Positions 12,901 to 39,378 of a stretch of DNA of 64,000 bases are shown here, in pieces (position 1 is the first letter of the stretch; each line of letters opens with the position of its first letter). The stretch spans positions 496,001 through 560,000 of the forward strand of contig JAQFVV010012573.1 in NCBI GenBank assembly GCA_028023455.1, given 5' to 3'. Both the position numbers and the translations under genes were made by a program. The notes beneath the pieces are model-generated. The model had not been told where the DNA came from. It searched no databases and saw nothing but the letters and a program-made list of their open reading frames with translations. This stretch comes from Epiperipatus broadwayi. Its lineage: Eukaryota; Onychophora; Udeonychophora; Euonychophora; Peripatidae.

Positions 12901-13928
12901 AATATAAAAGAAGATAGTAAAAGAAAAAGTCAAAAAAGAATCTGAAAAAATGTTTCTATCAGAAACATTATATATTATAGTCTGATGAAACAATATCATA
13001 TTCTCAAAGTTATTCACAGTTAACTCCAATCACCATTTTGTGGACACTTTTGCAGCTTGAACTTAACACCTGAAATATGTGTCTGCAATAAATATGTACT
13101 AAAATATATATGTATATAAAATTATAGTCACCTATAAGTAACTGCAAAATAAAATCTTCAATAATTTCCTATACATATCGCAAACTTTTTATAAGTTTCA
13201 CAATCTCATCTCAGATTAGATATTTTTCTAAGATTTATATCATTTTTGATATCTCTGAGAGTTATTATTAATTAATTATCTTCTCATTTTATTATGTATC
13301 CAGTCCATATCCATTTAAATTTTGATATTTTGCCTCAATAGAATGAATCCATTTTTTTTTTATTCTGTTAATTCTAAATAATTATATACCTTCAGGCTCA
13401 TCTAGAGAAATGATCAGAGCTTATGACAAATTAACAATGTGAACCCTTTCAAATTATAAAATTAAAGAAAACAATATTTTATTATGCAATATGAAATAAA
13501 AAATTTATATAAACAACATATATCAAAATGAGTTTCTAATATTATATAGTCAATAATAATTTTCCACAAAGAAGTATAAGGGCTGAAATTAATATTCCAA
13601 TATTAGACATCTAGTGATCAAGTGTCTGTTTCATAATTTTAATAGCAATAAATTATATATATATATTATTATTATTATTATTACTTTTTAAAAGAAGGGC
13701 ATTTCATTTGTATTATTAATTAAGATCTGTTGATATCCAAATCTTTATGTACTGCAAGGTTTTATATTTTCTTTTTTTGAAAGACCTATACATTTATTCA
13801 TGCTACTGCAGCCTATTTTTGAAGTGTATTGAAATATTTCTATTAAATATACTTGCATTGATATAATTATTTATTTATCTATTGTATATGTGATTGGATT
13901 TTTATAATTTTTTTTCCCTCTATTATAG
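9960..13928. other. AT-rich DNA upstream of the first sure PDE6D exon
   Basis: No exon was recognised here. I looked specifically for the PDE6D segment that should precede the exon at 13929 and did not find it. Landmarks are a nine-base G run at 11052-11060, a poly-T at about 11546-11560, a poly-A at about 12068-12082, and an ATT repeat at 13665-13684. Confidence 0.45.
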
Positions 13929-26936
<13,008 letters not shown>

Positions 26937-27021
26937 GCTTCATTTTGTTCACTCATCAAGGTTAAACATCATCATGTTGGTATAAACATGCAGATATTTT
27001 TTTCAAGGAAAAAAAACTATA

Positions 27022-27031
27022 AATAAATAAA
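27022..27031 (+). terminator. Candidate PDE6D polyadenylation signals
   Basis: Two overlapping AATAAA hexamers lie 86 to 95 bases after the PDE6D stop codon. A T-rich stretch (AAATTTTTCTTTGG) follows about 25-40 bases downstream, which fits a 3' end. Other AATAAA words are frequent in this AT-rich DNA, so a longer UTR is possible. Confidence 0.4.
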
Positions 27032-30000
27032 ACAAGAGAACATTTTTAAATTTGTAAATTTTTCTTTGGTATTTATCAATGCATACTTCATTTTCAACTT
27101 CACTATATCACAACTACCTATCAGCACAGAAAATTAAATCACATTCTTATTAAGTATGCCTTTCACAAACAATCTCTACTCTTCACATGAGTTAGAAGTA
27201 TTAAACACCTAAACTCTATGTCCATATTAACAACACAGTATCTTTCATTCCTCCACTCTCATGCAAACCAGAGATTAGTTTCTATCCATTTTTATTATCT
27301 TGTGGAAGGACGAACAATTTTTTTTTGCACTATAAATATATGTTTGATTGGTGGTTGCTTGGTTGCATCATGGTTGAAATTTTATCAGAATTGCTGCATG
27401 GAAGAGTTTCCAATGTATTTGAATTTTTACATATATATAGAAATTGAGCTGTCAACATGGGTGTGGAGATTCAGGTGGTAGATACCTCTAGCTCATCTGA
27501 AGAATGAAGGTTGTTTGCAAAATACATGTTTATTGAAATAGATTATTCTGCACTGATTGATGATTGTGATAGATTGGAGTTGAATGAAGAATGTACTGAC
27601 AAAAACCAAGAAGAAAACTAGAATATACATTTATAAATGATTCTTGTTCACAATTTTTGTTACTTCTGCTTTAGTGTGATAATTTTTTATATCAAAACTT
27701 TTTAATAATTTAAAAAGTACTTATATGTCTGTGCATAGATATATATACATATACGCTCATATGTACACACTCACTTTTTATATTTATTGCTTACATATGT
27801 GTAAAAATGTAGAACTGTATAATGTGAGTGTGTATGTATCTTATTTGTGTATATGCACACACATAGATATCAGATTAAAAACACTTAATTTCTCAGCAAG
27901 CAAGTTTATATATATAATATATATAAACACTTTGAATATGCATAATATATGTATATATATATGTTAACATGTAATTTCATTAATAATGATTAATGTATTC
28001 GAGTAATGGGTATGGAGCATTTGCACCAATCTATTGTAAACATATCAAGAAATAGGAAATAGTGTGAGTGTAATAGAAATCTCTTTCAGAAATGTGAAGA
28101 TTTTTTATGTATATATGTATTTTAAGAATTGCAGACTTTTTATAAAAATATTTTGTTGTTATTGTTGATATAATTGTTATTTTTTATTTTTGTTTAACAA
28201 TTTTTATTTGCTGTATTCATACAATTCATTTTTGTTTTCATTTTATTATGAATTTCAATAAATATCTTATTTGATACATTCATCACTTTTCTAATATTTC
28301 CAATTGGTGGAAACTACTGCCACATTGAATACTACTATGACATAGTAAAAATCTTGTATTGTTTTTATTCTTAGTTTTAAAATTTATTATTATTTAATTT
28401 TGAATATATATGTGAGCATATTAATGGTTCATAGATTAAATTATATAATCATTTCAAAAATTGATGTTTACTTTTTGTTTTTGTTTTTTTGTTTTCTAGA
28501 ATTAGAATGAGCAGAACTTGTTTATGAGTTTTGAATAATCCACTAAATAAATGTTCATTTTATTATGATTAAATTTAAAAATATTTATTTGGTGGAGAAA
28601 AAAATTAAAATACTATCTATGAAGTCTGCTTTTCTGCCTTTTTTTTTGCTTTGCTTTAATGAATAAGAGATTAATAATTAATCAGTTGTGCCTAAAATGT
28701 AATCTAGAATTTAGTTTTAATGAAGTAAATACTTTAAAGCAAACTGAAATTATTGATAGTTTTTAATTTTCTTTTTGTGCATGTATTTTTTTTTTTTTTG
28801 TTAAATTTTCAATAATAATGTAAATATAAAAGTATATTTATGTTTTCTGATAATACCTTCCATTGTTACTAAAGTTATAAAACTTATATTAAAAATAAAG
28901 ATTTTAGTTAATAATAAAACAATAAAAGTAGGTCTATTTTGTGTTTTTAAGGGATTGTAATGGATAAATAGAAGAAATCTAAAATATCAGCTTTTAAATA
29001 AAAACAATGCATGGTTAACCTCTTAAGGAGGACGAAGTTCTGAAGAAATTTGAATATATATATATATTAAAATAGAAATAATGCTCAAAATTTAAGAGCA
29101 CATAATATTCATAATTAATATATTGAAGATTGTTGTATTATTCTTCTAACATATTTCAATTAATTTGTTTTGAAAAGCATTTATGGAACCTATTAGATGT
29201 TTCTGCTTTTTCTAAACTGTCTAGCTTTATTTTGATATAATAAACAATTTTTAATAACTATCTATCAATACATATATATATATGGTATGTTTATGTGTGT
29301 GTGTATTCAAACAATAAACAGTTTAACATCATGCATTTTATAACCATAATAAATTCAATGAATATTGGACAATAATTTCTTTAAAGCAAGAGATAAATGA
29401 TCCTATTCCAACTATATTGATCACTACTTTAGTTTTATCTTGCAAAAAAAAAATTTAATTTTTCATTTTTTTCCTTATTATTTTAACAAAATTTGTGAGT
29501 TCGAAAGAATTAGTCAGATTTTGCATATTGATCTATTATTTTATTTAAAATTAGAGAATAGAATATATAATGCAGACTCCCTCTCTTATCTTTTTTAAGG
29601 TTGTTTAAAATAATCAAATATTTCATGAATTTTATTTTTTAATCATCTAATCTTTCATAGTAATAAAATATAGATCATTGGATTTAGAATATTGAGGACC
29701 AAATGTTTACAATCATAATCTAAAGAAAGAAAAAATGTCTGTAGCAAACATTTAAATGTGAATTTATACGCAAAATGCATTAATTTGTTTAGAACTTTTA
29801 AAATCTAATCATTTTGCACACTTTCAAATGTGTATCTGTTAACTGAAAAAAGAGATTATATTAGATGATTATTAGAAACAATTTTTTTTCCATCATAATT
29901 GATTATTTTTGTCTCATAGCAGTAAGACATTTTTTTTTTTTCATCATTATTCATTTTTCACAGAAGCATAGTTTAAATATAATTTCAAAAATAAAAATTA

Positions 30001-33000
30001 TTTAATTTTCATTTGTAAAAATTCAAACATAGTTGTACCAAAAATATTTTTGAATCTAGTATTTCACAGAATAACAATGGATGATGAAAAATGACATTCA
30101 GTATAAACTGTGTGTAAAATATGTTTCAATTCTGATTTAAAATTTTTTAAACTGGCTTACATTATTTAGGATCAAATAAATTAGAATAAAGTGATATTTT
30201 TGATATAGTCATCTCCTTAACTTAAATCACTAATAATAATTGCTAACATTTTAAGCTAAATTAGTCAGTATTATTTTTATTCTGTCAATATTTTTTTAAA
30301 TTTCAATTGCTTGAGTCGGTAACAATGCTTGTTTGTTATGCATTTCTCATGCTATTGATCAATGTTGCATTAACTGTCATAATGGGATTATAGGTGTGCA
30401 GTCACATATACAACAACTATAACTTCAAGCTTTTCTCTTTTACTTTTTTCTATTGGAATTAGGCTAGCCATAAACATTTATGAATAAGTGCTAATGATGA
30501 TGATGATGTAGTACCAGTAATCATTTATAATATCCAAAGCTTATATTATTGCTTTGATAATTGGAAAGAATTATTTATCAATAATGTTTTTTATGCTAAA
30601 AATTGTTATCTTTGACCTAAGTGAAATTTAACTTTGTTTATTTGTTGTTTAATAAAAAAGTAAATAAATCTGAAGTAATTACTGGATCAGATCTAGAAAT
30701 CCTAATTTGGAAAAAATGAGTATGAATTTCTCTTAATTTAATCTAAAATCTTTTTTATTATGTTTTTGTTTTGTTTTTCATTTTAGTTCAGTATACATTA
30801 TAATAACTGTTTGATTACAATATTGATATTTTGAGCTATTTAAAAAATTCCAAATGAGAAAAATCTAAAAGCTATTTCTTTTGATAATTATAGTTTGAAA
30901 TTTATTTATTTTTAATTTTGATTTGATACAACTTTTTTGATTAGGATATATATAAAATGATAAAAATTAAAAGTAATATATTAACATTAGTTTAATATTA
31001 TATTATTAAAAAAAATTAGTTGAAATTTGTCATACTATTTAAGAGTAAAAAAATAATTATTAGAAATTATTGTGGTTCTTCCCCAATATACCATTATAAT
31101 GAGATTATCATAGTAATGGAAGTTGACACTGCGCATAGATTTCCAACAGTTTTATTTAAATTACTAATAAGAGAAAAATAAAAATGCTGTAATATATTTG
31201 ATGTACTATATGTAAATTCATGAATAAAATTAAATATGTTTACAAAATAAAAAAGAAGAGAAAAAATAATTGATATTTATATTACTGACGACTTAATATA
31301 TGAGTATGACAATTTTGGTCTTTTTGTTTATGAAAATAAATAATGAGCATGGAAAACCATGAAGAGAAAATGATGAGTCCCTCATTGATTTGTAAAAAAT
31401 TTAGTGGAATAATTGAATTTTATTTTGTTTTACTGCTTAAATCACTTTTACAATGTTAGATAGAACATAAATATAGGATTGAAAATCAAATCAAACAAGA
31501 ATAACCAGTATAAAAGTTTCGTTTTGTATGTGTATATATGTTTGTATAGATAGATGATTAAATTAAAAATATAAGGAAAAAAAAATCCATTTGTTTTCTA
31601 TGTAAGGGTTATTGGAGAATATTTCTAAGGATATTTTATACTGGATGATTCTGAAAAATATATATTTTTATCCTGAATACAGATATTAGTAAAAATGCAA
31701 AAAAAAAAAAAACCATTTTGCTATTTTTCATTGTCATTGTATGCACATATAAATTCAGAAGTGAAATGAGAACAACTTGGTGAATGCATTTTAGCAATCA
31801 TGATTAGCCAAATTTTTTTTTTTGTCTTCATAACTGATCTCTTTCATTATTATTATTGTTATTATTATCATTATTTTTCTCACAGGAAGACTGTATGTAT
31901 ATTCCATATGATTTTCTTACATAGAATTAATGGATTTGTGCATATAAATTATAATAAATGTCTAAACTAGTGAGTACATATTGAAAAATTTATATTCTAT
32001 TTATATATATATATAATGCTTAATATTAATGTTGAATTTTCATATATATATATATACTGCATATAAAAAGGGACCAAAAAAAATGTTGCCTTTTTTTCCC
32101 CAAGGGGTTAACTAATAAAATGCTGATTTTTCAATTGAAAAACTGTTAAATAAGTAATTTATAATAAAAATAATTATTACTTTTGAAAAATAAATAATTT
32201 TTGTGCCTTATCTATTATTTAAAAAAAATGTACTTAAAACTTAAAAGTGACTATTGATTTCATTTTTAAAATTAACAAAATTATAAATTATTATATTTAT
32301 GAATTATTATATTTATAATTTATAAATGATAAAATTATCATTGATCATTATGCAATTTAAAACCTATTAACTTTGCTTTAAATTTAAAATAACAAGTCAT
32401 AAATAAATTTTTAAAAAATATTAAAAATAATTTCAATACAAATGTTTCTTTTATTGTATTCATGCTTTCCCATCTTGAGTAAATATCTTGCACTTCATGA
32501 AGAAGTTTGTTTTTCTATCACTGGCACTATCATTTATATTTCATAACATTTGTTGTTACTTACAATTAGTTAATTTATTTGTAAATAATATAGTACAATC
32601 TGTTGATATTTATTCTGTTGACCAGCAGAGGGTATATTTAAGCCTAGCCTGCCTTTTTGTTGTTTTTAATTTATCAGATTTATTCATATGAGAATGTATA
32701 TACATGTATCTCTTAGTAATAATAATTATGTTGTGTTTATATACACCTAATACACACATGTATACACAGTCACACATACATACTTTTTTATATAAAATAG
32801 TATTACTAATTTTAAATAATTAAATTGTACAACTTTTTCATATATATTTTGAAGAAATATTTGAACAAAGTATTTATACATTTTTGTCAAATTTTGATTT
32901 AATATCCTTCTGGTGGTTATTATGTTCAATGTAAACTGTATTTAGTAACAGTATTGTTATTAGAATGTTTGTTGTATTTTCATTGGGACACAATAAAGAT

Positions 33001-35840
33001 ATTTATATTTTCTATTTATTGCATAGTGTTTGTATTACATGTATATACACTTTAACAGTCACATTTTAATAAACAATTAGCAATAAATAAGTTTTACAAG
33101 GTGAAAATATTAAAACTATTATCAAAATAATTACATTTTATACAGTCATAATCTTAAACTATTTCTTATACAATCATCTTTAATGTTAAGTCATTTGTCC
33201 CTCTTACTGATTAACTTTTTAAAACTTTTTTACAAAAAAAAAACTAAGTAAGGTTCTACGTGCAAACAAATAATCATATTTCTTCTTTAACTGATAATTT
33301 AGTTTATATAGACAGGATGATTTATATTGTCTTTACTATACTAAAAACTTGGTAGATTTTTTTGTATCATAAGATTTAAATATGTTTATATCTACAGTAC
33401 AATGGTGTTTAAGTAGAATTAATGAAGTATATGATATTTCTCCAGATAACTATTGAAATCATTGTCTTGATGACAAAACTGATTGTGTAACAAAATAATT
33501 TAATGAAAAATATTGATGTTTTTAAGCTGTGATACTAATGAAGACTTTGAGAATTCCACCGAAGAAAACAAATACTTGAAGCACAAATGAACAGATTGAA
33601 ATTTTTTTAATTTATAAATATAATGGAAATGATGTAAATCATTAGAAAATTGTATACTGTTTGAAATAACTGATGGTAAAATAAGAAAATTACCAACAAT
33701 AAGATAAATGGAAGTCTTCATCCCAATAATAAATGTGCCTTCAAGTAGTCTGAAAAACACACAGATGATAAATTAATTTGATGTTTCTTATTAATAATTT
33801 AAAACTGTGGCCCAAAAAAATATTTGCCAATCTTTAATATTTGCAAAATTTATTTATTAAATAATGTTCACATTTATTATTATTAATTTTTTTCAAAACT
33901 TGACAGATTACTTAATAAATGCAATACATTAATGAATTATGGTTAGACTTACAGCTATTAGAGATTTATGACTTATTTTAAAATTAATATATAATTTATG
34001 ATAAAACAAGAGCAGTTCTCTACTTCCTAATTTCTGTATATTAAATAATACAAAAACACAGACTTGTGCGTTAATAAATATGCTATTCAATATTTATTGT
34101 ATTTTTTGAATAAGAATTCAACAATTAATTTTTAAAATTATTGAATTAATTGGTTTTCATCTAAAATACAAAATGCTATTGTAAATGATAAAAGAAATAT
34201 TAGAAAATAATTATATGAAAAATTATATACAATTACATTCAGTTAACTTCAAGAAATTGATTTTGAAAAATAATCCACATGGTTGTATGTTTACTATGCA
34301 TCATAATAATGAAAAAGAGTGATTAGAATTTATGTTGTAGTTTATAAATATCAAAATTCTAAAATAAATTGTAATTGGACTAACTAGAAATATTAACATA
34401 GCATCACTATTGATCAACTATTATTACTTTGCCAATGATTGTTATCACTTAATTAAATAATTTTGTCTTATTTCATTTTTCTTTGGATGGAGAATTTATC
34501 ATGTGTAGTCTATCTATATATTAAAAACAAAATAAACTTTATATAAATATGCTAGAAAATTTATTTTAATTTAGTCTGCTTGAATATGTTTTATTTTTTG
34601 TAGCATTCATAAGAATTGGTTATTGATTGCTTTTACTGGAATAGAATTCAATGGAGAGCTATAATTAAGCAAAGATCAGCATGTGTTACATATAGCAGTA
34701 TTTATATCGGTGGATTGATGTGTATATTCATCACAAAACTATTTAATTTTTTGCTGGATAGTGATCTTCCTTTATGAATGATTGTTAATCTATTGAAATC
34801 TAAACTGCTTTTGCTCTTTCCTAGAACTTAATTTGATAGAGGAGCATTTAAATTATTTCAGTAAATAATAATTTCACCAAAATAAATTCAATAATTCACT
34901 CATAAAGAAGCACAATTTAGAAGAATATGCACAAATATATGCAAACATATATATATATATAAACAAATTATTTAAATTAAATAAAAATTTAAAAGGAGCA
35001 AATAAACTCTTATAAAAGAAAAATATTACATTTATTATAAAAAGGAATTTACAAAATTAATATATCAGTTATATCTTGGAAAAAAACAACACATAATTAC
35101 ACAATATAAATGACATATATATCTTACTTAATTAATTTAACATTTAATGATTCTTTGGATTAGAAATGATTTCTCTGAGACAGCAAAAATATATGAAGAA
35201 AGTACAAGTTGGAGAATCCTCTTATGAAATATTTAAGTAATTTTAATTTATGGAATGTTCACATTTTTGTCTTGATAAATTGTAATTTTAAATTAATAAA
35301 TATTGTTTTTTTTCTAGAAAATACTAAATTTGATACTAAATAAACTTACATGATAAGAGAGAACAGGTTTACAAGAAATAAATTTTTGCAAATAGTCTTC
35401 TTAAACTAATGACCATAACATAATTATATTAATTAAGCTCAGTCTTTAACTGTGATACATCTAAATTCAAAATGTATTTATTTTGTGATTCCAGAGAATT
35501 TATAAAATTGATGATCCAACCAACATACATTCAAAAATAAATTTTGTTTGGTAGCATGAAAGTGCTTTTCAATTGGGTCTTGGATTGGGTGTAGTTTCAA
35601 AAAAAAACATTTTTTTTAATAAAGAGAAATAAAAATTACAAGAATTCTGCCACCTCTTTTTTATTTTTTCTAGAAAAGACTTTTTTTAAAAAAAAAAAAG
35701 AGTAAGAGAAATTCTCTAGATCCAAAAATTAAATCACAAAAATTGATTGCTATTCAATGTAAATAATGTTTTTTGCTTATTATAACATAATGGAAAAACA
35801 AAGAATTTTAAAATGTTAATAAAAACATCATTTTCAACCA
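27032..35840. other. AT-rich intergenic DNA
   Basis: No gene or element was identified in about 8.8 kb. From 27725 to 27965 there is a low-complexity ATAC/TATA/CACA tract whose open frame is an artefact of the repeat. A short (ATG)n run near 30500 could be the simple-repeat tail of a vanished RTE-like insertion. Poly-T and poly-A tracts are frequent. Confidence 0.5.
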
Positions 35841-35844
35841 CTAT

Positions 35845-37400
35845 CAATATATTGCAGTATGAAAATCTTGGAATTTAATTATTTTTCTCAAATTCATAAT
35901 TTCTCCACCACAGTCTTATTCATCCACATTGCATGCAATCTCTTTCTGAGCCCTTTTATAATTTTCTTGGGTTCCAACTTATTATTTCAACTGTCCATTT
36001 ATTGCTATCTCGTCTAACAACACATTCAGATGAACTCCATTTTAGGCTCTTAAATATTTCAATAACATTAGTAATATCTATTTGTTCTTTTACCCATATC
36101 TTTTTTATCCCTTAATTCCTACATTAATCTTTTCTTACTTGTATGTCTATGAAGTCTGCATTACTCTTCTATTAAATATAATGTTTCAGATCCATAAATA
36201 TTTATAATAAAATATTAAAATACCTTTTGTTTGAAATGTATAGGCATTTTTTTTTTCAAAATTAATTTCTAATAAAAATGCTTAAAGTTTAATTTTTTTG
36301 ATTAATTGCATTAATAATCTGACCAAGATATTTATAGTTATTAACTTCTTTGATTTCATTACTATCAATCTATTTTTTTTTTTTTTTTGAAAAGCTGTTG
36401 AACATTTTTCAAATCTTTTTAACATTTATTTTTAGTCCTATTTTCTTAGTTTCATCTGTTACTTTTGTAATATTTCCTAAAGCAACCACATCTTATGCAA
36501 AATGTACATGATTAATGTAATCTCCATTTATTGTTATTACCTGAATTTACCATTTCAATCTATAAAATATTTTTCATTAAACTAGTGTAAAAAAAATTGG
36601 AAAGATTGATTCACTATATGGTTCATCCTTATCAATAAAAATCTTAGTGTTAATCTATAATTTAATAACTGTTGCAATTTGAAGAAACATGCTTGAGAAG
36701 TGTACAATATCTTTTATTTATGCTTTGATATTCCAAAGCTCTAATCATTGCAGAAATGTTTATAGAATTAAATATCTTTTCATAATATCAAAATTCCAAT
36801 GCAAAATTGCAACTTGTACTCATCGGTTTTCTTTATAACTTCTTTTAATGTTTGGATGTGATTTAATGTGCTATAAGATCCCTTAAATCCAGCTTGGTCC
36901 CTTGATATTGATTGGAATTCAAAATTCTATGTAGTCAAGTTGTAATGATTTTAGCTGTCTTATACAGAAGTAGTAGATTATCAAACGAAGCTATCAAATT
37001 CTTCTATTCATCTGCCATATCCATTATTTGAACATTTCATACATAGTTTGTCACCAATTTTTTTTAAAATGTGTTTAATAATTTTACCATTTCCTATAAC
37101 TTTTCTATTAGCAAGTTTAATTGCATATCTTATCTCTCCATTTAAAATACTTGGAATTTCAAAAGGTATTAAAAACTTTTTTTCTTTATTACTATATAGT
37201 TCTCCATAGAATTTTTCTGGCAAACTTAATGCTTTTATTTCTTTTTTAATAATAGTATATTTTGATTTATTTATTTCTGAAATGAATTTCTTTCCAAAAT
37301 GTTTTATATTAACTATACACACACATATATACATTAACCACTTGAAAATGAGTTTGGCTATTTTAACTCCCAAGGCCAAAAAAAAAGCTGCTCTAGAAAT
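35845..37400 (-). mobile_element. Degraded RTE-like LINE copy
   Basis: The plus strand shares aligned words with the better copy at 47.40-49 kb. ACCACTATCAATATATTGCAGTATG corresponds to the terminal ACCATTATCAATCCACTGCAGGATG. TCAGATCCATAA and GTATAGGCAT blocks match the C-terminal coding area. On the minus strand FYGELYSNKEK, LNGEIRYAIKLANRK and IIKHILKKIGDKL match the start of the RT domain. Order and orientation are kept, but stops and frameshifts are everywhere. The 147-codon open frame at 37008-37451 is part of this remnant, not a host gene. Confidence 0.7.
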
Positions 37401-37439
37401 GGATTTTGTAATAATAATATAAATCGATATGTGAACTAC

Positions 37440-38250
37440 AAATACATCCACATATAGAATATATTGGTCTATTTTTCTGTTTGAAATTTTGTGATGCTGT
37501 CTTTTAATTTCAACATCATGTCTAATTGTAACACCATCTGTATTCTAGTCTCTGCGATATCTTTCTAATGGAAACAATATCACATTTTTTAAAAAAATGA
37601 CTAGAGATAATCCTTATAATAAATGATATCTATTCCCATAAGTTCTCCATAAAATGCCCTTTTAAAAAGTGTTGCAGTCTTCATTCATTTTACAGATTCA
37701 ATCCTCTGAAGGTATTTCATAATAGTAGACTCTATAGTATCACATCCAGCAAGTTGAACATACTGATTGTTTTTATGATCTTGCCATTGTATATTTAAAA
37801 TTTTACAGAGCATTTTGAAATGAAACTTATAATGTTATATATATTGATAGGAAGTTTAAGTCTCACTTTCATATAATAAATTAGATAAAATAACAGCTGT
37901 ATATATAGTTAACTTACTTGCAATAGGTATTTTTCTGTGATGAAATACTATTTTTTAACTTGTTGAAAGCAGCATCAGCACACTGAAGTCTATATTGTAC
38001 CTCAATATCTAAGTTCATCTTTCTATTATTCTCAAATTGATAATCATCCAAGCTAAAAGTTGCTGAGAATTTATGTCACTAGATGATAAAGTATTTTAGT
38101 TTTTTGAACATTAATTATTAAACCAAAGTCTCTAAATGTTGTATTCAAAACATTAATTGCATCCTATAAATCATCTTTTGAACTAGCAAAAATAGCACAA
38201 TATTCAAAATATTTTTTTTTATTATTCCAATTAAACCTTTTATAAAGTGT
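37440..38250 (-). mobile_element. L2/CR1-like LINE 3' fragment, degraded
   Basis: Read on the minus strand in shifting frames, conserved words appear in the right order. DAINVLNTTFRDFGLIINV followed by KTKILYHL is the segment after the RT active site. RLQCADAAFNKLKN, ILNIQWQDH-like, VKWMKTATLF and YGELMGID follow as the typical post-RT region. The family differs from the RTE-like elements nearby. It abuts the RTE-like remnant, so one may have inserted next to or into the other. It is non-functional. Confidence 0.6.
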
Positions 38251-38532
38251 AAAGAATTTCAGATGAAATAAAAACGTATATTATGATCATTTTGATATAT
38301 TAATAGTATTGAAATTTATTTATAAATTATTCTACACAATTTTTTTTTGACTGTTTTGGATTAATCACTAATTATAAGATGAAAAAGAAATTGTGTTATT
38401 TTGATGATACTAATGTGTTGATATTAAATCTTTATAACTGAGATATACTTTTAAGACATTTAAAGAATTAGGCTAATCAAAGACTGGAGTAAAGAATTTG
38501 GGAACTTTACTATGATCTATTTAATTTTTTAG

Positions 38533-38591
38533 GTAAGTGCTGTGACTTATGACCAGCAAGTAAATAAATGGACAAAGGCAGAATTGAGATG
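38533..38591 (+). CDS. Orphan candidate internal exon (weak)
   Basis: A 59-base open segment lies between an acceptor (TTTAATTTTTTAG) and a donor (ATG|GTAAGA). It reads VSAVTYDQQVNKWTKAELR and its composition is clearly less AT-rich than its flanks. The pattern of a short beta strand, a Tyr-Asp turn and Asn-Lys-Trp recalls the start of an EVH1-type domain, but no partner exons were found nearby. It may be part of a transposon or chance. Confidence 0.18.
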
Positions 38592-38639
38592 GTAAGATTA
38601 TAGTTTAATACGAATAATTTTAACTATATACATTGCCTA

Positions 38640-38935
38640 TTATAAGGCATAATAAAAGGTCGTGGTGAGCTGCATATAATACCCTAGTCCTACTTTTGGA
38701 CTTACAGAGGCAGGAGTCTCTGACTTATAATTAAAACTCAGAACAATTAGATCAGGTTATGGGGGTTTATATACCTCTCAAGACTTCTGGAGTCTTTTAC
38801 ATTCCTAACCATATATGGTGTTTTCACATACATGCAGTGTTTTTACATTTCTCACCATATATGGTATTTTACACAGTTTTCTTACCCTATAAGGTCAGCT
38901 GGGCTTTCTATGATTTAACAACATTGTAATTTTAC
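38640..38935. repeat. GC-richer repeat-like block with internal duplication
   Basis: A short island of mixed composition contains the phrase CCATATATGGTGTTTTCACA near 38808 and again as CCATATATGGTATTTTACAC near 38860. CCATATATGG is a perfect palindrome. It has no coding frame and flows into the minisatellite to its right. Confidence 0.35.
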
Positions 38936-38939
38936 ACAA

Positions 38940-39160
38940 TCGTTATACATAATTGCTATACAGTTATTCTTATTTTACATATTCATTATATTTTACAGTT
39001 ATTACTTTTATTCTACATTTATTATTGTACTCTTATAATTATACAATTATTATTCTTACTTTACATATTCTTTTTATTATACAATTATTACTTCTTATTT
39101 TACATTCTCTTATTATTATACAATTATTATTATTATTTTACATATTCATTATACATTACA
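38940..39160. repeat. AT-rich minisatellite, about 32-35-bp unit
   Basis: Imperfect tandem copies of a unit resembling TATACAATTATTATTCTTAT followed by TTTACATATTC can be read six or so times. The last three copies (from about 39040) are the clearest. The apparent 73-codon open frame across it, all Tyr, Ile and Leu, is a product of the repeat. Confidence 0.6.
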
Positions 39161-39378
39161 TATGTATACCTTGACCTTGAATACTGCAGTAAGTTTGCAA
39201 AAGAAATGCATAAAAATATACACCAGATATTTATCTAATTTCTATTTTACATCAAATACTTTTAAATTAACACAAAAACTTATAAGTAAAGTTTTAATAG
39301 AGAAGTTATAAATAAATTATAATAATAAGCTGAACGTTTTTTTCTCAAAAGATCATATAGATTGATCATTCACCTCAC

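Noticed and set aside
27218-27481. 87-codon frame downstream of PDE6D with hydrophobic segments
   Set aside because: It has no recognisable domain or splice context and lies near the PDE6D 3' end. Hydrophobic residues are expected by chance from T-rich DNA.
27725-27967. 80-codon Tyr/Ile/Cys-rich frame
   Set aside because: It lies entirely within a TATA/CACA low-complexity tract and reflects the repeat, not coding selection.
37008-37451. 147-codon open frame on the minus strand as a host gene
   Set aside because: Its second half matches the start of the RT domain of the RTE-like copies (FYGELYSNKEK, LNGEIRYAIK). It also spans the junction of two decayed LINEs.
38953-39174. 73-codon Tyr/Leu/Ile frame resembling a membrane peptide
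   Set aside because: It is a translation of the AT-rich minisatellite units.
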